64,000 bases of DNA from Orientallactaga sibirica. Taxonomy: Eukaryota; Chordata; Mammalia; Rodentia; Dipodidae. Both the position numbers and the translations under genes were made by a program. This document shows, in pieces, positions 37,025 through 50,273 of the stretch; position 1 is the stretch's first letter; every line of letters starts with the position of its first letter. Location: assembly GCA_036365145.1 (NCBI GenBank), contig JAEOAD010002231.1, positions 3,451,501-3,515,500 on the forward strand. The letters run 5' to 3'. A model generated the notes under the pieces. The model made no database searches. It was given only the letters and a program-made list of their open reading frames with translations, and was not told the origin of the DNA.

Positions 37025-38960
37025 TTTTTTTTTTTTATTGAGGACTTTATTGCATGAGAGTAAAGCTTGTAAATCATATTCCCATCAGGTTATACCCTTA
37101 AGTTCCCTCTCCCTCACTTCCATTCCACTGATGGCCCTCCTCAGTAGGGTTATTGGTATGTGGGGTCAGGAATATACCAATCAGTCTCTGTGCATGGACC
37201 AATGCCCACAGTACACCTTCACAGCCTGTGTCTCTTACAGTTTTGTCTGCACCCTCTTCTGCAGGGTTCCCTCAGCCTTGGAGGGCATGTTATTTACTTC
37301 TTTTGGTGTTGAGCTCACAGAAACCTCTGATTTTCTGCTTTGATGGGTTTGAGTCTCCTCAGTTTCTACTGCCATCTCCCTGGAGGAGATTCTCAGGCTA
37401 TCAGTGAGAGGAGCACTCAGATTTAATCCACCACTTCCACTATAATGTTCCCTGGGCCCTAGCAGATATGATAGAGATGACTCATCCCATATTAGGCATT
37501 TGGCTTTCTTTTGTCCTACTGATGGGTCTTGGGTTTCCCTACAATTTGCTGCCATCTGTAAAAAGCAGATTCTCTAGCCATGACTGAGAGCAGCATGGCT
37601 CAAAGATAGACATAAGTTCTCTTTTCAGCCAAGTAACAGTAGAAGCTTCCCTCTAGGATCTATGGCATTCTAAGAGGCTTTTGACTTAGTTCTCAGTACC
37701 AGCTTCGAATTCCCTCCCACTGGGCAGGCCTCATATTCAATCCAAGAGCAGTTGATTACCGCCATAGCCTGTGTGCCATTATTGCATTGGTGTGTAGATT
37801 TTGCCTGGTTTGTTGGTTTTGTATATGCTTGTTCACACTATTGGTGACTTTGATCCCCCAGCAGCTCATATAGTACTTGCAAGTACTATGAGAGATAGCC
37901 AGCAGGGAACTGCCTTTCATCTCAGTTGCAGCATGATCTCTTATTGCCCTGTAACCTGTGGTGTCTTCAGCAATAAGGTCTTACCATTTAGATCTGGTGG
38001 GTAACTTAAGTGACTGCCTGCATTGTTTGCCTGCATTGGCTTCCTTGACCAACTGCTAACTGTAGAATTTACCAGCAATAGCTTGTGGTTTTAGGGTTAG
38101 CTTTCTCCACCTCTGCATGATGGTTCTGCCCAACTGTTCTCTCCCTAGCCCTCTCTTATTACCAGAGTTATTTATATCTTTTAACTAGCTAACGAAGAGA
38201 AAGATTTTTATGATGTTGATTCATGCTATCATTAGTTTCTATTATCTCCTCACTCTTCTTCCTCCCTTTCCCCAGTCCCCCCCCCCAGACCCTTCTTCCC
38301 CCTGCATTCTGTTCCTCCACTTACCTGTCAAGTATACCCTCTTATCATCCCTCCCAGCTTCTTTTCTCCCAAGTCCTCATCCTTGCTTCCTTGCCAGTAT
38401 TACTGATGCTTATTGAAACTCATAAATCCATCAAACTGTTCCATGTTAGGATCTGCATATGAGAGAGGACTTGTGGCATTTGTCTTTCTGAGCCTATTTA
38501 ACCTCAGTATGATTTTTTTTCCAGGTCCATCCATTTTCTTGAAATTTTTATATTTACATAGACTAGAATATCTATCTATCTTTACTATCTTTACTATCCA
38601 TTCATTAGTTGATGGGCATCTGAACTAATTCCACTTTCTAGCTATTAAAAATAAAGCAGGAGCAAACATGGCTGAACAAGTCTCTCCATAGTAAAGTACA
38701 GAGTGTTTAGCATTTATGCCAAGGAGTGGTATAACTGGGTCAAATGTTAGGTATATTTTTAGATTTTTGAGAAACCTCTATACTGATTTCCATAGTATCT
38801 GTACAAGTTTGCACTCCCACCAAGAGTACATGAGGGTTCCTCTTCCCCACAGCCTCACCAGCAATTGTTGTCATTTGATTTTTGTGCTAATAGCCGTTCT
38901 GATCAAAATGAGATGCAATCTCAAATTCATTTTAATTTCTATTTCCCTGATGAATAATTT
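37025..38960 (-). mobile_element. L1 3' end (ORF2 C-terminus and 3'UTR), minus
   Basis: Starts with a T-run (reversed poly-A) and ttattgaggactttattgca. The 3'UTR block matches 952-2400. It is followed by reversed ORF2 text (ccatccattttcttgaaatt, gatttccatagtatctgtac, tttgcactcccaccaagagt, ctaatagccgttctgatcaa). Frames are broken. A reversed L1 that is 5'-truncated near 38960. Confidence 0.85.
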
Positions 38961-39358
38961 AAATACATTTGGTAAGGCCAAATTTCACACAAGAAATTTG
39001 AAGAAGACAGGCTGATGTGTGGGTACAATATAGGTGTTATTGAGGAGAAACTAAAAATGGGCCCAGTGAGAGGTAGGGAGGGAGCATGTTCTCAACAGAG
39101 GACAACCTGCAGAAACAGGTTGAATGGTGAATCAGTCTGAGATGGCATGAGGAGCAAGCACATCAGACTTTCTTTATCCTGATGCTCAGTGAGTAGAGAA
39201 AGATAACCAGGGATCTGAGGAGAAAGATGTGGTTAAGTCAGGAAGATGCCATGTCTGGATAACTTCTAGAAGGCCTACTTGCATGAGTTCTTCCTGTTCG
39301 TTTCAAATTGATGATTTCAAAAATGTTCATTATGGTTACTACAAAAAACATTTAGTTA

Positions 39359-39545
39359 AGCCAGGCATGGTGGCGCACGCCTTTAATCTCAGCATTAGGG
39401 AGGCAGAGGTAGGAGTACTGCCGTGAGTTCAAGGCCACCCTGAAGCTATGTAGTGAGTTCCAGGTCAGCCTGGGCTAGTGTGAAACCCTACCTAGAAAAA
39501 TCAAAATAAATAAATAAATAAATAAATAAATAAACAAACAAACAT
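39359..39545 (+). mobile_element. B1 SINE with (AAAT)n tail, forward
   Basis: agccaggcatggtggcgcac, agcattagggaggcagaggt and gtagtgagttccaggtcagc, then (aaat)n. The short repeat acatttagtt flanks it at 39348-39357 and just after the tail. Confidence 0.9.
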
Positions 39546-39926
39546 TTAGTTGATGGGCCCTCTCTGAGGCATTGTACATGGAGTTATAATAACTAATAAT
39601 TTGACCATCATTCCCAAACTTTTTCAAAATAGATTTGAGATTGTTTTAACTTTCACTTAAAAAGTAACCAATAAAAAAAGTAGCATTAATGACCTTAAGA
39701 GTGGTAGGGAGGAAACCGAGGTGTGAGGAGTTTACTTATCTCTAGAAAACCTTGTATACTGAATTAAAATTATTTACCATGTATGTTTATTAGATTACAT
39801 GAGAGAACCAAGAGAACATTAATCTCATATCATAAAAGAATTATCAGCAAATAAGTAATTTAATTTATATTAAAAAGCAAATTGGTGATTTATACCAAAG
39901 TGAGAAAAATAACAACAGAGTGTTAG

Positions 39927-40082
<156 letters not shown>

Positions 40083-40555
40083 AGAAGCAAGAGTGTGGCT
40101 GCGCAGAGTGGCACCAACACCCCGCAGCACAGCTCTTCATGGCCGCGTCACTCCATGCAGAGGAAGACAGCCAGATGATTGCATTTCTTCAGTAATGTTT
40201 TGAACACTTTTGTAAATCTAATGATTCAAATGTTCAGCTATCCAGGCAAGAAACTTGACTGCACATGTATTGCTAAAAGAATTTTCTTAACAGTGAAATC
40301 TGATCATGAATTTTTTACCACAGAGCCACATAAAGCCAGGGGAATTCAGCTGACAGGACAGATTTAGCATTATCAGGAAATCCCAGTTGCACTGAAAAAG
40401 CTGCCCTCGGTTGCACTGAACATAGTCCTTAAAAAGATCTTATTTAGAAATACAGATTGAATTTGACCTGAAGTCATCACCTGTCCCTGATAACAAATTT
40501 AAAAGCTACTCACAATATACTCTTCATAAATAAATGCTACATTTAGTAACTCACT
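40083..40555 (+). other. TBCK: TBCK 3' untranslated region (end approximate)
   Basis: About 470 bases of non-repetitive sequence lie between the stop codon and a canonical poly(A) signal. No SINE, L1 or LTR is visible, in contrast to the flanking DNA. The 3' end is inferred from the signal at 40529-40534 plus the usual 10-30 nt cleavage distance. Other cleavage sites are possible. Confidence 0.7.
40529..40534 (+). promoter_or_regulatory. Poly(A) signal AATAAA of TBCK
   Basis: An AATAAA hexamer lies about 450 nt after the TBCK stop. It is followed from about 40569 by a GT-rich tract of the kind bound by CstF downstream of cleavage sites. The order and spacing fit a mammalian cleavage and polyadenylation signal. 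Confidence 0.75.
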
Positions 40556-40568
40556 TAACCTGAACAAG

Positions 40569-40636
40569 TGTTTGTGCTTGTGTGTGTGTGTGTGTGTTTA
40601 TAGATATGTGTGTGTATCTGTGTCTGTGTGTGTACA
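40569..40636 (+). promoter_or_regulatory. GT-rich tract downstream of TBCK poly(A) signal
   Basis: An imperfect (TG)n tract begins about 35 nt after AATAAA. It is also a microsatellite. Its position fits a downstream sequence element for 3'-end formation, which is an inference from position and composition. Confidence 0.5.
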
Positions 40637-40639
40637 GGG

Positions 40640-41831
40640 AGTAGTTTACCTCACTGCAAAATGTGGTAATACTTTACTCTCAGAGAACTTGAATAGAAAA
40701 CCAGACATATTTGATAGAATAGTTGTTCACTTCCTATAAACAGAGAACCTTAAACAAATTTTCTAGCCTCTGTAACATAAATGCCTGCATAGTCAGTCTG
40801 GGACTAGTATATTTGCTTCATAATCATGTAGAGCATGGTATCCTCTTACTGTTTTCACACCTCATAACATGGTGGGCAACTCATGCATGAACAGGGCTTG
40901 TTGGCTCCCATCATCACAGCTGCAGTCTAGAAGGAAGGAAATGAAGTATGGAAGGAGAGACAGAAATGGAAAGGAAAAAATAAGGAGAAAAAAGGAAGGA
41001 GGAAGAAGAACAGGGAGGAGAAAAGAAGAGGTGTATTCCTTCCCTTCACAGACACACACTGGAAGTTGTACACATTACTTCTGTTTACATGGCATTGGCC
41101 AGAATTGAGGCATGTGCCGCACCCAATGAGTGAAAAGCAAAACCAGGATTACAGTTTGGCTGAATGCCATCTCCCCAGTTCAAAAACCCTCATTACTGTG
41201 TAGGAAGAAGAAAATACATGTTGAGGGACAGCTAGCAGCCTCTACCACATTATTTAAAAAGTTAAGTACTGTGCTTTGCTGACTCTAAGACACAATTATT
41301 TTTATACACCACAAATATGCGACCAAATCAACTAAGACATGCCATCATTTATTAGATGCATGCTTTTTCAGATCTCTGAAGTAAAACACATCTTTTAACC
41401 ATCATCTATTTTATTTTACTCTTCTATAACTTACATTCATCTTCCTTGTGAAGACAATCTTTTCTGAATATTTGAATAAAATCCTCAACTTTCTGGGCCA
41501 TGGTTACTGCTGCTGATGCTATTCTTTATTTTGTGTATAACTATTTTTAATTGAAATATGTATTGCATGCCATAAAATTCACCCCATCTAAAGTATATGA
41601 TTTGGCAGATTATTTAGTAGATTCACAAAGTTTAACCAGTAGTTCCTAATTTAAGAAGACTTTAATCACCCAAGAGCAAAAATCTATACCTATTTGAAAT
41701 CATTGTCCATTAACCTTTCCTGGGTATTTGATTTGATTTTTATATATGGAGTGAGGCAGAGGTTTAACTATTCTTGCATGGAGATATCCAGGTCAATTAC
41801 ACTACATTTGGTCATTCAAATATATATATTT
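40640..41831. other. Sequence just downstream of TBCK; nothing recognised
   Basis: About 1.2 kb with a GA-rich stretch at 40930-41035. No exon, SINE or LTR is recognised. Confidence 0.4.
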
Positions 41832-42105
41832 TTTTAACTTTTTATTTTTTATTATTTTTTTGGAGAGAGACACACACAGAGAGAGAGAAAGGAAGACAGG
41901 GATGGGTGCGCCAGCAGTGTCTCAGCTGCTGCGAACGAAATCGAGATGTTTGCGCCCCCTTGTGGTCAAGTGCGGCATTGCGCCCTTGCATCACTTTGCA
42001 TCTGGCTAAACATGGGACCTGGAGATTGGAACCACTGGAGATTGGAACCAGTGTTCTTAGGCATTGGAGGCAGGCGCCTTAACCCCTAAGCCATCTCTCC
42101 AGCCC
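41832..42105 (-). mobile_element. tRNA-derived SINE, reverse
   Basis: T-rich tail at left, ctaagccatctctccagccc at right, with an internal duplication of ggagattggaaccactgg/agt as in the 5001 subtype. Confidence 0.92.
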
Positions 42106-43481
42106 TCAAATATATTTTTGAATATCTACTTTGCACAAGACACCAATATAACAAATAATTGCATCATTTTATGATTCTTTCATAAAGAAAAGAATTTAAG
42201 AAATAGTGAGAAAAAATACAGAATTCTCTGTCATTATTTTTGGACCAACAACCCACACAGTTACTGTTGTTTTTCTTCAATCTTTGATGACTTTGCTGCC
42301 TTTATAGTAGGAATCACAGAACTGATAATCATTTCAGAAAGTTGTTCTGTCTTAGCTTTGTATTAGATATAAAGCAGAGAAGTGGAATGGAATAACCAGG
42401 GTTTGAACTGATAGGAATATAGATAGGAGAGGATGACATGAGTGCTATGAATACAGAAATGACCATCATCCATCAGGATTTTTCTCAATTTTTATTAATA
42501 TTTGATACACTTCAGCTTATCTCAAAAAGTGGGAAACTATTTTAACATACAAACTATGAGTAATATTTAATATTCTCAACAGTAACATTTGGGGTATGTT
42601 ATTCCATGGGACATGATAAGTTGACATTAACTGTTGGTTGTAGTGAACCTATATGACCCATGACTTACAGAGTTTATTTATGGTATATTACTGAGGTGAA
42701 CCTAGGTAACCTAGAGGTTTTTATGGTGTAGTATTGATCCCTACACTATCATTATTGGCACTGTTATTGACACTGTTAGTATTGTTTCTAGCATCTGTAT
42801 TCTTCTGCCTGGGCCTAGAATACCTTTACTACTTCCAGCAGCCCCCTCAGACACACACATGTGCACACGCACACTTTCTTCACTGTCCAGCAACACTGGC
42901 CTCTCTTCCAGTCTTTTCGAGTTTGTCAGAGCATCCCATTCATACTTAGGAGCACACCTCTTGCATTAGCTCCAAAATTTGATGATTCTATGAGTTGTAA
43001 CAGATAATTGCCAACAAGTTAATTTTTTTCCAAAACACAAACATGCCAGATTTTTTGTTACAAAAAAGTGTACTATTTAATCAAGGTTGAAAGAGAAGTT
43101 CTTTCATGTCAGAAATGGAAAGAACACCTGAGAGGCCCATAGAATATCAGGTGTAGCAGAGGCCATTTTTAGGAACTGGGTTGTAACATACACATAGGGA
43201 TGCAAAACATAATCTTGGGTCTTCTGAAAGGGAGTACATACTGACTGCTTAATGAAGTGACAGCCTCAAGTAACTCTGCTCTGTATATTGAGGAGAAATA
43301 ACTGCCCACCAAACAAGGGGACACTACAGAGGATATTGTCATTGGCCTGGTATCCTCAATGTAAGAAAATAAACCTATTGTTGACAGATGGATCTCCGTC
43401 TGTGGAAAACTAGGTAGGTCCCTGATTTAGAACAGGTTTTATGGCATGTGTCCATGTGACTATTTAAAAATTAGAACTATT
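42106..43481. other. Intergenic; possible L2 piece near 42790-42960
   Basis: About 1.4 kb without SINEs. Near 42790 the text gcctgggcctagaatacctt weakly resembles L2. The rest is unrecognised. Confidence 0.35.
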
Positions 43482-43745
43482 GGGCTGGAGAGATGGCTTA
43501 GCGGTTAAGGCGCCTGCCTGCTAAGCCTAAGAACCTGGTTCCAATCTCCAGGTCCCACGTTTAGCCAGATGCAAAGTGACATAAGGGTGCAATGCTGCAC
43601 TTGCCCACGAGGGGGCGCACACATCTGGATTTCGTTCACAGCAGCTGAGACTGCTGGCGCGCCCATTCTCTGTCTCCTTCTCCCTCTCTGTCTCTCTCTC
43701 TGTCTCTCTCCAAAAATAAATAAAATAATTTTAAAAAATTAAAAC
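43482..43745 (+). mobile_element. tRNA-derived SINE, forward, with target duplication
   Basis: gggctggagagatggcttag to an aataaaataatttt tail. Flanked by TTAGAACTAT at 43471-43480 and 43746-43755. Confidence 0.95.
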
Positions 43746-44316
43746 TTAGAACTATAAATCATATTAAACTTTTGGGAAACAGAGGCCAGCAGATCTATGT
43801 GTGGCCCCTCTTTTACTCTTCCAAATAGTTATAAAATATAATCCTTTGGAGATTTGTATCAGAAGTGTTCTCCAGCATCCCAAAAGATCTTACACAGTAG
43901 ATTGATACAGTGGAACTCATTAAGACAAGGACTGTTGCATTGACTGACACCGTGTTAATGGCTATGTCATTCTGTCAATCTTGAGTAGCAATCCCATTGT
44001 GATGCATGCTTGCTCTAAGCCTATGTGTTATTAACCAAATACTGTGTTTTTCTTGGTAAGGATTAATGTAAAGAGTGGAAGCAAAATTGTAATGTTTATT
44101 ATAGATAACTGTGTGGGTGTTCCATCTGAAGACCAAATGCCCCTCACAACAACCAGCTTAGGCTTTGTGTGGAAGAGTAGTCAAGACTTACAAACCTTAC
44201 CTGTCTCACACTTGGCATTTTATAGCATATGCAGTTGCTCACCCATCACCTTTAGATTACCTGGAATCCAGTTTTATCTCACATACTAGAAACAGTTTTG
44301 TAAACAGTGTAAAAAG
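43746..44316. other. Intergenic; nothing recognised
   Basis: Unique-looking sequence. The 81-codon ORF at 44044-44289 has no recognised motif. Confidence 0.35.
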
Positions 44317-44537
44317 TTAGCTTTTTTTTTTTTTTTTGAGAGAGAGATAGAGAATAGGCATGCCAGTAGCCTCTCAGCCACTGTAAATGAATTCCAGACA
44401 TGTGCAACCCCTTGTGAGCAAGTATAGCATTGTGCCCTTGTGTCACTTTACATCTGGGTAAACGTGGGACCTGGAGAATTGAAGGGGTGTTCTTAGGCTT
44501 GGCAGGCAGGCTAACCGCTAAGCCATCTCTCCAGCCC
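44317..44537 (-). mobile_element. tRNA-derived SINE, reverse
   Basis: Poly-T at 44321-44337 and ctaagccatctctccagccc at the right end. aagttagc recurs at both flanks. Confidence 0.92.
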
Positions 44538-45039
44538 AAGTTAGCATATTTTTAAGTTGACTATATCTTTTCTTGAGTATTTTCCTTGTTGATGACTTAT
44601 GATAGGTGTTTAGCACATGAAAACTAAACTTAGGTCTTGCAAATTCAGAGTTCTATAGACAGGGTGTGATATGCATAGGTCTTATTGTGACATTCAGGCT
44701 AATGTCTCCTCTGACATAAATGTTGTTTAATATCTTTCCTACCCCTTTCAGACATTGCGTTTTAGTTTGCATTGTGTACTGCATTTCTGTAATACTATTC
44801 TGGTCTAATGCTCACTGTGGTCAACAAACACCATATTGATTTGTACCATGCACTGTGTTGCCAACATTCCAAGATTTATACATTAATCCCTCTGGGTAAT
44901 TAAAACTAATGCAGCTATAATGGATGCATTTAAAGTATTGGATCAGGTTCTTAATATTGCTTCATTGTTGAACAATAAGTTAGTCAACACTTAAAAATAC
45001 TACTGTGTATATATATGACTTTTAAAAAACATTGTATGA
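44538..45039. other. Intergenic; nothing recognised
   Basis: AT-rich sequence without recognised elements. Confidence 0.4.
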
Positions 45040-45206
45040 GGGCTAGAGAGATGGTTTAGTAGTTAAGATGCAAAGCCAAAGGACCCAGGTTCAATTTCCC
45101 AGGACCCACATAAGCCAGATGCACAAGGAAGTGCATGTGCCTGGAGTTTATTTGTAGGAGCTGGAGGCCCTGATACCCCCATTCTCTCTATATATATCTA
45201 TCATCC

Positions 45207-45246
<40 letters not shown>

Positions 45247-45290
45247 GCCTCTTTCTATCAAATAAATACATAAAATGTAAAAAATAAAAG
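45040..45290 (+). mobile_element. tRNA-derived SINE with (CTAT)n, forward
   Basis: gggctagagagatggtttag, then the family middle, then a (ATCT)n expansion at 45196-45247 replacing the usual TC stretch, and an A-rich tail. Confidence 0.88.
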
Positions 45291-46780
45291 AAAAAATACA
45301 GTGTATTAAAAACCTCCAGTCACACTATAAACTAAAAAAAAAAAAAAAGCAATGTATGACCTACCTTCTTTGAAATAGCATAATAGGGTAATCACTAGAA
45401 TTAAAAGCAAAAATAATATAGGTAAAAGACACTTATCTTCTCAACCATCCTGAAAACTATTAATATTTTCACAATTTTCTTAGCATAGTTCTCAGTCCTA
45501 TGGAGAGAATAATTTAATCTGTTAAGTTCTGGATCATGTTTAAACTTGCTCCTAATAGAACAGCTAAATGTAGTAGGCCCTCCCAAAGTCCCTAGTCTGT
45601 GACACACTGAGGTAGCTTGTAATCAGCTCTGTGATGAGTAGAGAAGAAATAGGCAAACATCACAAATCCAGGATTTCTGTTTTATTTACAAATCAATAAC
45701 ATTTACCAGCATATCAGTGATTTCAGCCATCCTAGATTATCAATCATGAAAGTAAAAGACAATTTTAAACATCATCCAATCATAATTATTCAAAACAACA
45801 GAATTATTTTTGTGAAGATCACGGAGTTAGTCAAAGGAGATCCAAAACCACAATTCTGCTTACTTTATTTCTAGCCTAGATTGTGTCCATCATATATAGA
45901 TGGAGAAAGGGCAGGGCACAAGTTTCAATCCATTACACATTTTTTTGCAAGCCAACTTTGATCAGTCACTGTGGTCTGTGTGGCCACAAAAACGAAGTAC
46001 TCAAAATGTTGGTTTAACTGACTACCCATTCTGTGGTTTTGAAATGCCACTTAATACGAGCTTAGAGAATGTTACTCTTGCCTTTTTGCTTTATTTACAC
46101 ATTTAAAGTGAAGATTTGAAAAAGAGGGAAAGATGGAGGAAGAGAAGAGGAAAACGAAAGGAGATGAGAGGAAAAGGGAAAGGAAAGAACATGTGAGTTT
46201 AAGTATTCCAGTCCAAGAGGAAACACTGTTCTCCAGCTCTCTTGCTGTGTGTGTTACATCATCACATCAAAATAGCATTGCCCAAACATTTCTGTGGAAA
46301 CATAACAGTACAGGATCAAAGTTGATCTTTACACTTTCTTCCCTGTCTTCTTAACCAGGCCCAAAGGACTGGAAAGTTCTTAAATCAGTTTCCCAATCAT
46401 GCGTGGGGTGAGACTGAGAGGCTAAAGAACAGGGGTAGTTTCTGGGTCTATTACTGATAAAAGAAAGTAAATAGAAATAATTAGGTCATGTGCTGACTTT
46501 AAGATGTTTTAATTCTGAGATAATCTATCCTGATAATTCATTACCTATCAGATGTCTTTTTCAGATGCATGTCTTTTCAAAAATTATCTTTAAGGTCATA
46601 ATAAACCCATATACCATGCATTCATACCATAGCTTCCATACAATGACATTGAGGATTTGAATGAAAGACGTTTACTGGTTTGAGGCTAGTGATAAAAAGG
46701 ACAGTTTGTAAAATCATGTTCAATCAAGAAATGAATTCTTTTTAAAGGGTAGTAAGGATTGATTTAGGAATCTGTACTTA
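45291..46780. other. Intergenic; nothing recognised
   Basis: About 1.5 kb AT-rich, with a GA-rich stretch at 46115-46195. Short ORFs only. Confidence 0.4.
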
Positions 46781-46982
46781 GGACTGGAGAGATGGCCTAG
46801 CAGTTAAAAGTGCTTGCTTACAAGTCCTGACAGTCTAAGTTCAGTTTCCCAGTACCCACATAAAGCCAGATGCACAAAGTGATAAGTGATGCATGCATCT
46901 GGAGTTCCTTTGCAGTGAGTAGCTAGAGGCCCTGGCATGCCCATTCTCTCTCTTTCTCTCTCTCTCCCTTAAATGAATACCT
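46781..46982 (+). mobile_element. tRNA-derived SINE, forward
   Basis: ggactggagagatggcctag, middle with cataaagccagatgcacaaa, a TC run, then directly the GATA array. Confidence 0.88.
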
Positions 46983-47016
46983 AGATGATGATGATAGATG
47001 ATATATAGATAGATGG

Positions 47017-47089
<73 letters not shown>

Positions 47090-47103
47090 GAGAGATAGGT
47101 GAC

Positions 47104-47147
<44 letters not shown>

Positions 47148-47249
47148 GATAGATAGATGGATAGATGATAGATAGAGATAGATAGATAGATTAGATAGAT
47201 AGATGATAGATAGATGATAGATAGATAGATAGATAGATGATAGATAGAT

Positions 47250-47300
<51 letters not shown>

Positions 47301-47345
47301 GATAGATAGATAGATGATAGATAGATGACAGATAGATAGATAGAT

Positions 47346-47392
<47 letters not shown>

Positions 47393-47465
47393 GATAGATA
47401 GAGATAGATAGATGATAGATAGAGATAGATAGATGATAGATAGATGATTAGATAGATAGATAGAT

Positions 47466-47517
<52 letters not shown>

Positions 47518-47525
47518 TAGATAGT
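46983..47525. repeat. Large (GATA)n array, about 540 bp
   Basis: GATA units interrupted by GATG, GACA and GAGA variants in a recurring pattern. The array starts at a SINE tail and ends against an L1 fragment. It is the longest simple repeat in the window. Confidence 0.97.
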
Positions 47526-49232
47526 CTAACTACTGTGGAAATCAGTGTGGAAGTTCCTCAAAAAGCTAAAAATAATCCTTTCCAGATCCATCCATTTTCC
47601 TGCAAATTTTATGATTTCATTTTTCTTTGCCATTGAGTAGAACTCCATTGTATAAATCACATGTTCTCTCTCATATGTGGATCCTAGCTACAAATGATTG
47701 GACATCTATGTGAGTAGGAATAAAACTCAGTAGTAGAGGCCAGACAGCTAGAAAGGGGATAAAAGGGAATAGAAAGGGAGGGAGCGGGACTTAATAGGAT
47801 GGTATTATATATATATGTAAGTAGAGGAACAGATTAATGGGGGTGAAAAGGTCTAAGTGAGGTCAGGGGAAGAGATTAAGTAAAGAAAAGGTGGAGGGAG
47901 AGCTAATCAAAAAATCTAACAGGATATAAATAAGTCATATTGAAACCTACTCTTTTGGATAATGTAACACCAAGAAACCATAGATTGTTAGTAGAAAATT
48001 TTCAGTGCCAGGGATGGGATACCTTCCAGTGATTTGTTGGCCAGGGAGGTCACTGATACCCCCAAAACATTACAGGCCATTGCCAAGGCCCTTGGTTTCC
48101 CACCAAGAATAAATGGTAAGACCCTATTGCTGAAGACTCTACATACTTGGGCTGCAAGGTCACCAAGAAATCCTGCTGGAGCTGAGCTGAAAACTTCCAC
48201 TATGTAGAAGAGCTGACAGAAAGCTAGAAAAAGCTATGCTGCATACAGTTCAATGGGAGAGAGAAAAATCACCAGTGGAGATAATCAACAGTGGAAACTG
48301 CAAGCCTTAAATTTGGCCAGCCAGGCCAAATGAGCCAATGGGTATAATAGTGGCATGTCTGTTATGGGGAAAACCAACCACTCTCTAATTGGACTGGAGA
48401 CCTGCTACACGGGAGGGAATACATCCCTGATACTGAAAACCTACAACAGGGGTAGTCATAATCCCTAGGGGTGTAACGTCTGCTGGTGTCTGGCTAAATG
48501 TATATACTGGGCTCACCAAACTTCCCAGTAAGCACTTCTCTTAATGTTCATACCCACTACTCTCACGATTTTTTGTTGTTGTTGTTTTATTTTGGTTTTG
48601 TTTTTGGAGTTGTTTTTTGTTTTGTTTTTTTTTGTTTTGTTTTGTTTTGTTTTGTTTTGTTTTTGAGGTAGGGTCTCACTCCAGCCCAGGCTGACCTGGA
48701 ATTCATTATGTCATCTCAGGCTGGCCTTGAACTCATGGCGATCCTCCTATCTCTGCCTCCCAAGTGCTGGGATTAAAGGCATGTGCCACCACACCCAGCT
48801 GGCTACTCTCGCTTTTGATTAGAGAAGCTTCTCTTTTCAGATGGTGGTGACCTTAGAATGACTCAAAAGGCACCGTGGTGCTGAGAAGTGACAGAGAAGT
48901 GCTCAGCACTTAAATATCTCTATCACACCTTCTAAAGCTCAGGGTCAATTGCAGAAGAGATGGCAGAAAGAATGTAAGAGCTAAAGGAAGGGTAGGACTT
49001 CTTACAACACACTCCTCCAAAGCCAAAATGGCCTGCATATCCATGACCTTGCCATGCCTGACACTACCTAAACAAGACCATCATAATAAGAAAAGATGAT
49101 GACATCAAAATATGAGAGACTGATTGAGAGGAGGAAGGGATATGATTGAGAGTGGAGTTGCAAAGGGGAAAGTGGGGGGAGGGAGGGAATCACTATGGGT
49201 TATTGTCTGCATTATGGAAGTTGTTAATACAA
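47526..49232 (+). mobile_element. L1 3' end (short ORF2 remnant and 3'UTR), plus
   Basis: actactgtggaaatcagtgt and tcctcaaaaagctaaaaata are ORF2 text. The remainder matches in reverse the minus-strand copies at 952 and 37025 (for example ggtaagaccctattgctgaa against the reverse of 37960-37990). Ends cattatggaagttgttaata then (aaataaa). Interrupted by a reverse B1. Confidence 0.85.
48570..48803 (-). mobile_element. B1 SINE, reverse, with long (TTTTG)n tail
   Basis: T/G-rich tail from 48570, then gtagggtctcactccagccc, aagtgctgggattaaaggca and accacacccagctgg. ctactctc recurs on both sides as target duplication. Confidence 0.92.
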
Positions 49233-49243
49233 ATAAATAAATT

Positions 49244-49455
49244 GGGTTGGAGAGATGGCTGAGTGGTTAAGGCACATGCAGTTCAATTTTCCAGGTCCCA
49301 TATAAGCCAGATGCACAAGGGGGCACACGTGTCTGGAGTTCACTTGCAATGGCTAGAGGCCCTGGTGCACTCATTCTCACTCTCACTCTCTTTCTTTACC
49401 TCTCTCTGTCTCTAATAAATAAATAAAAATAAAATCTTTAAAAAATAAATAATTT
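49244..49455 (+). mobile_element. tRNA-derived SINE, forward
   Basis: gggttggagagatggctgag, a shortened A-to-B-box region, then a TC run and an (aaat)n tail. Confidence 0.88.
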
Positions 49456-49985
49456 TTTTATAAAGCTAAAATACAAGTGCCATATGGTCCAGCTATGCCA
49501 CTCCTATACCCAGAGGAATCAGTCATCATACTGTGGAGATGCCTGCACACCCATGCTTATGGAACTATTCACAATAACCAACTATTCACAATCAGCCTAA
49601 GTGTCCATCAACTGGTGCATAGATAAAGAAAATGTGAATATATACCCAATGTTGTTTTATTCAGCCATATAGAAAAATGAAGTTGTTTCATTTAAAAGGA
49701 AACAGATGGAATGGAAATCATCATGTTAAGCAAAATAAACCAGACTCGGAAAGACAAATATCACATGTTTTCCCTGATATACAAAATGAGGCGTGGGACA
49801 TGAAAGTAGAAGGGAGATTATTAGGAAAGGGGAATGAGGCTAGCAGAAGGAGGAAGTGATGCACAACAGTATTGAATAATGGGGGTGAATATAGGTAAAG
49901 TAGATTAAATACACCATGAAAATGTTACAGTGAGCCCACTATTTTGTAAGATTAGTATTCACGAATAAAACTAAATATAGCTCCT
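49456..49985 (+). mobile_element. Further L1 ORF2/3' fragment, plus
   Basis: gccatatggtccagctatgc, ggaactattcacaataacca, taagtgtccatcaactggtg and agccatatagaaaaatgaag are L1 ORF2 end text. It is a separate piece from 47526-49232. Confidence 0.75.
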
Positions 49986-50273
49986 AGTGTGCACATTTAA
50001 CATCCCTAATTTAACATTCCTAATTTTTAAGGATTCAGGGAAGTTCTAGAAGTGTTCCTGTTCAGGCCTCCTGCCCTGCATGACAGTTCTGGCAGCATTC
50101 CTAGACTTGCCTCAGGGTGAAGACCTACCCTGAGCAGCTGGAGTGAACACTGAGTCCATTCAAGATCCAGCCACACTGAGCTACTACAACTCAAAGATAG
50201 TGCAGTCCTCCTGATGGTTGCCTACCTGTTTAGTGCAACAAGATTTTCTTCATATTAAAATAAGTTGATGCCA

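Noticed and set aside
39229..39426. 65-codon plus ORF at 39229 and others ending in B1 text (VAHAFNLSIREAEVG-type)
   Set aside because: The C-terminal part is translated B1, a common artefact.
44317..44540. tRNA-like A and B box sequences in the many SINEs (example given)
   Set aside because: They are the internal promoter relics of tRNA-derived SINEs with long 3' bodies and tails, not tRNA genes.
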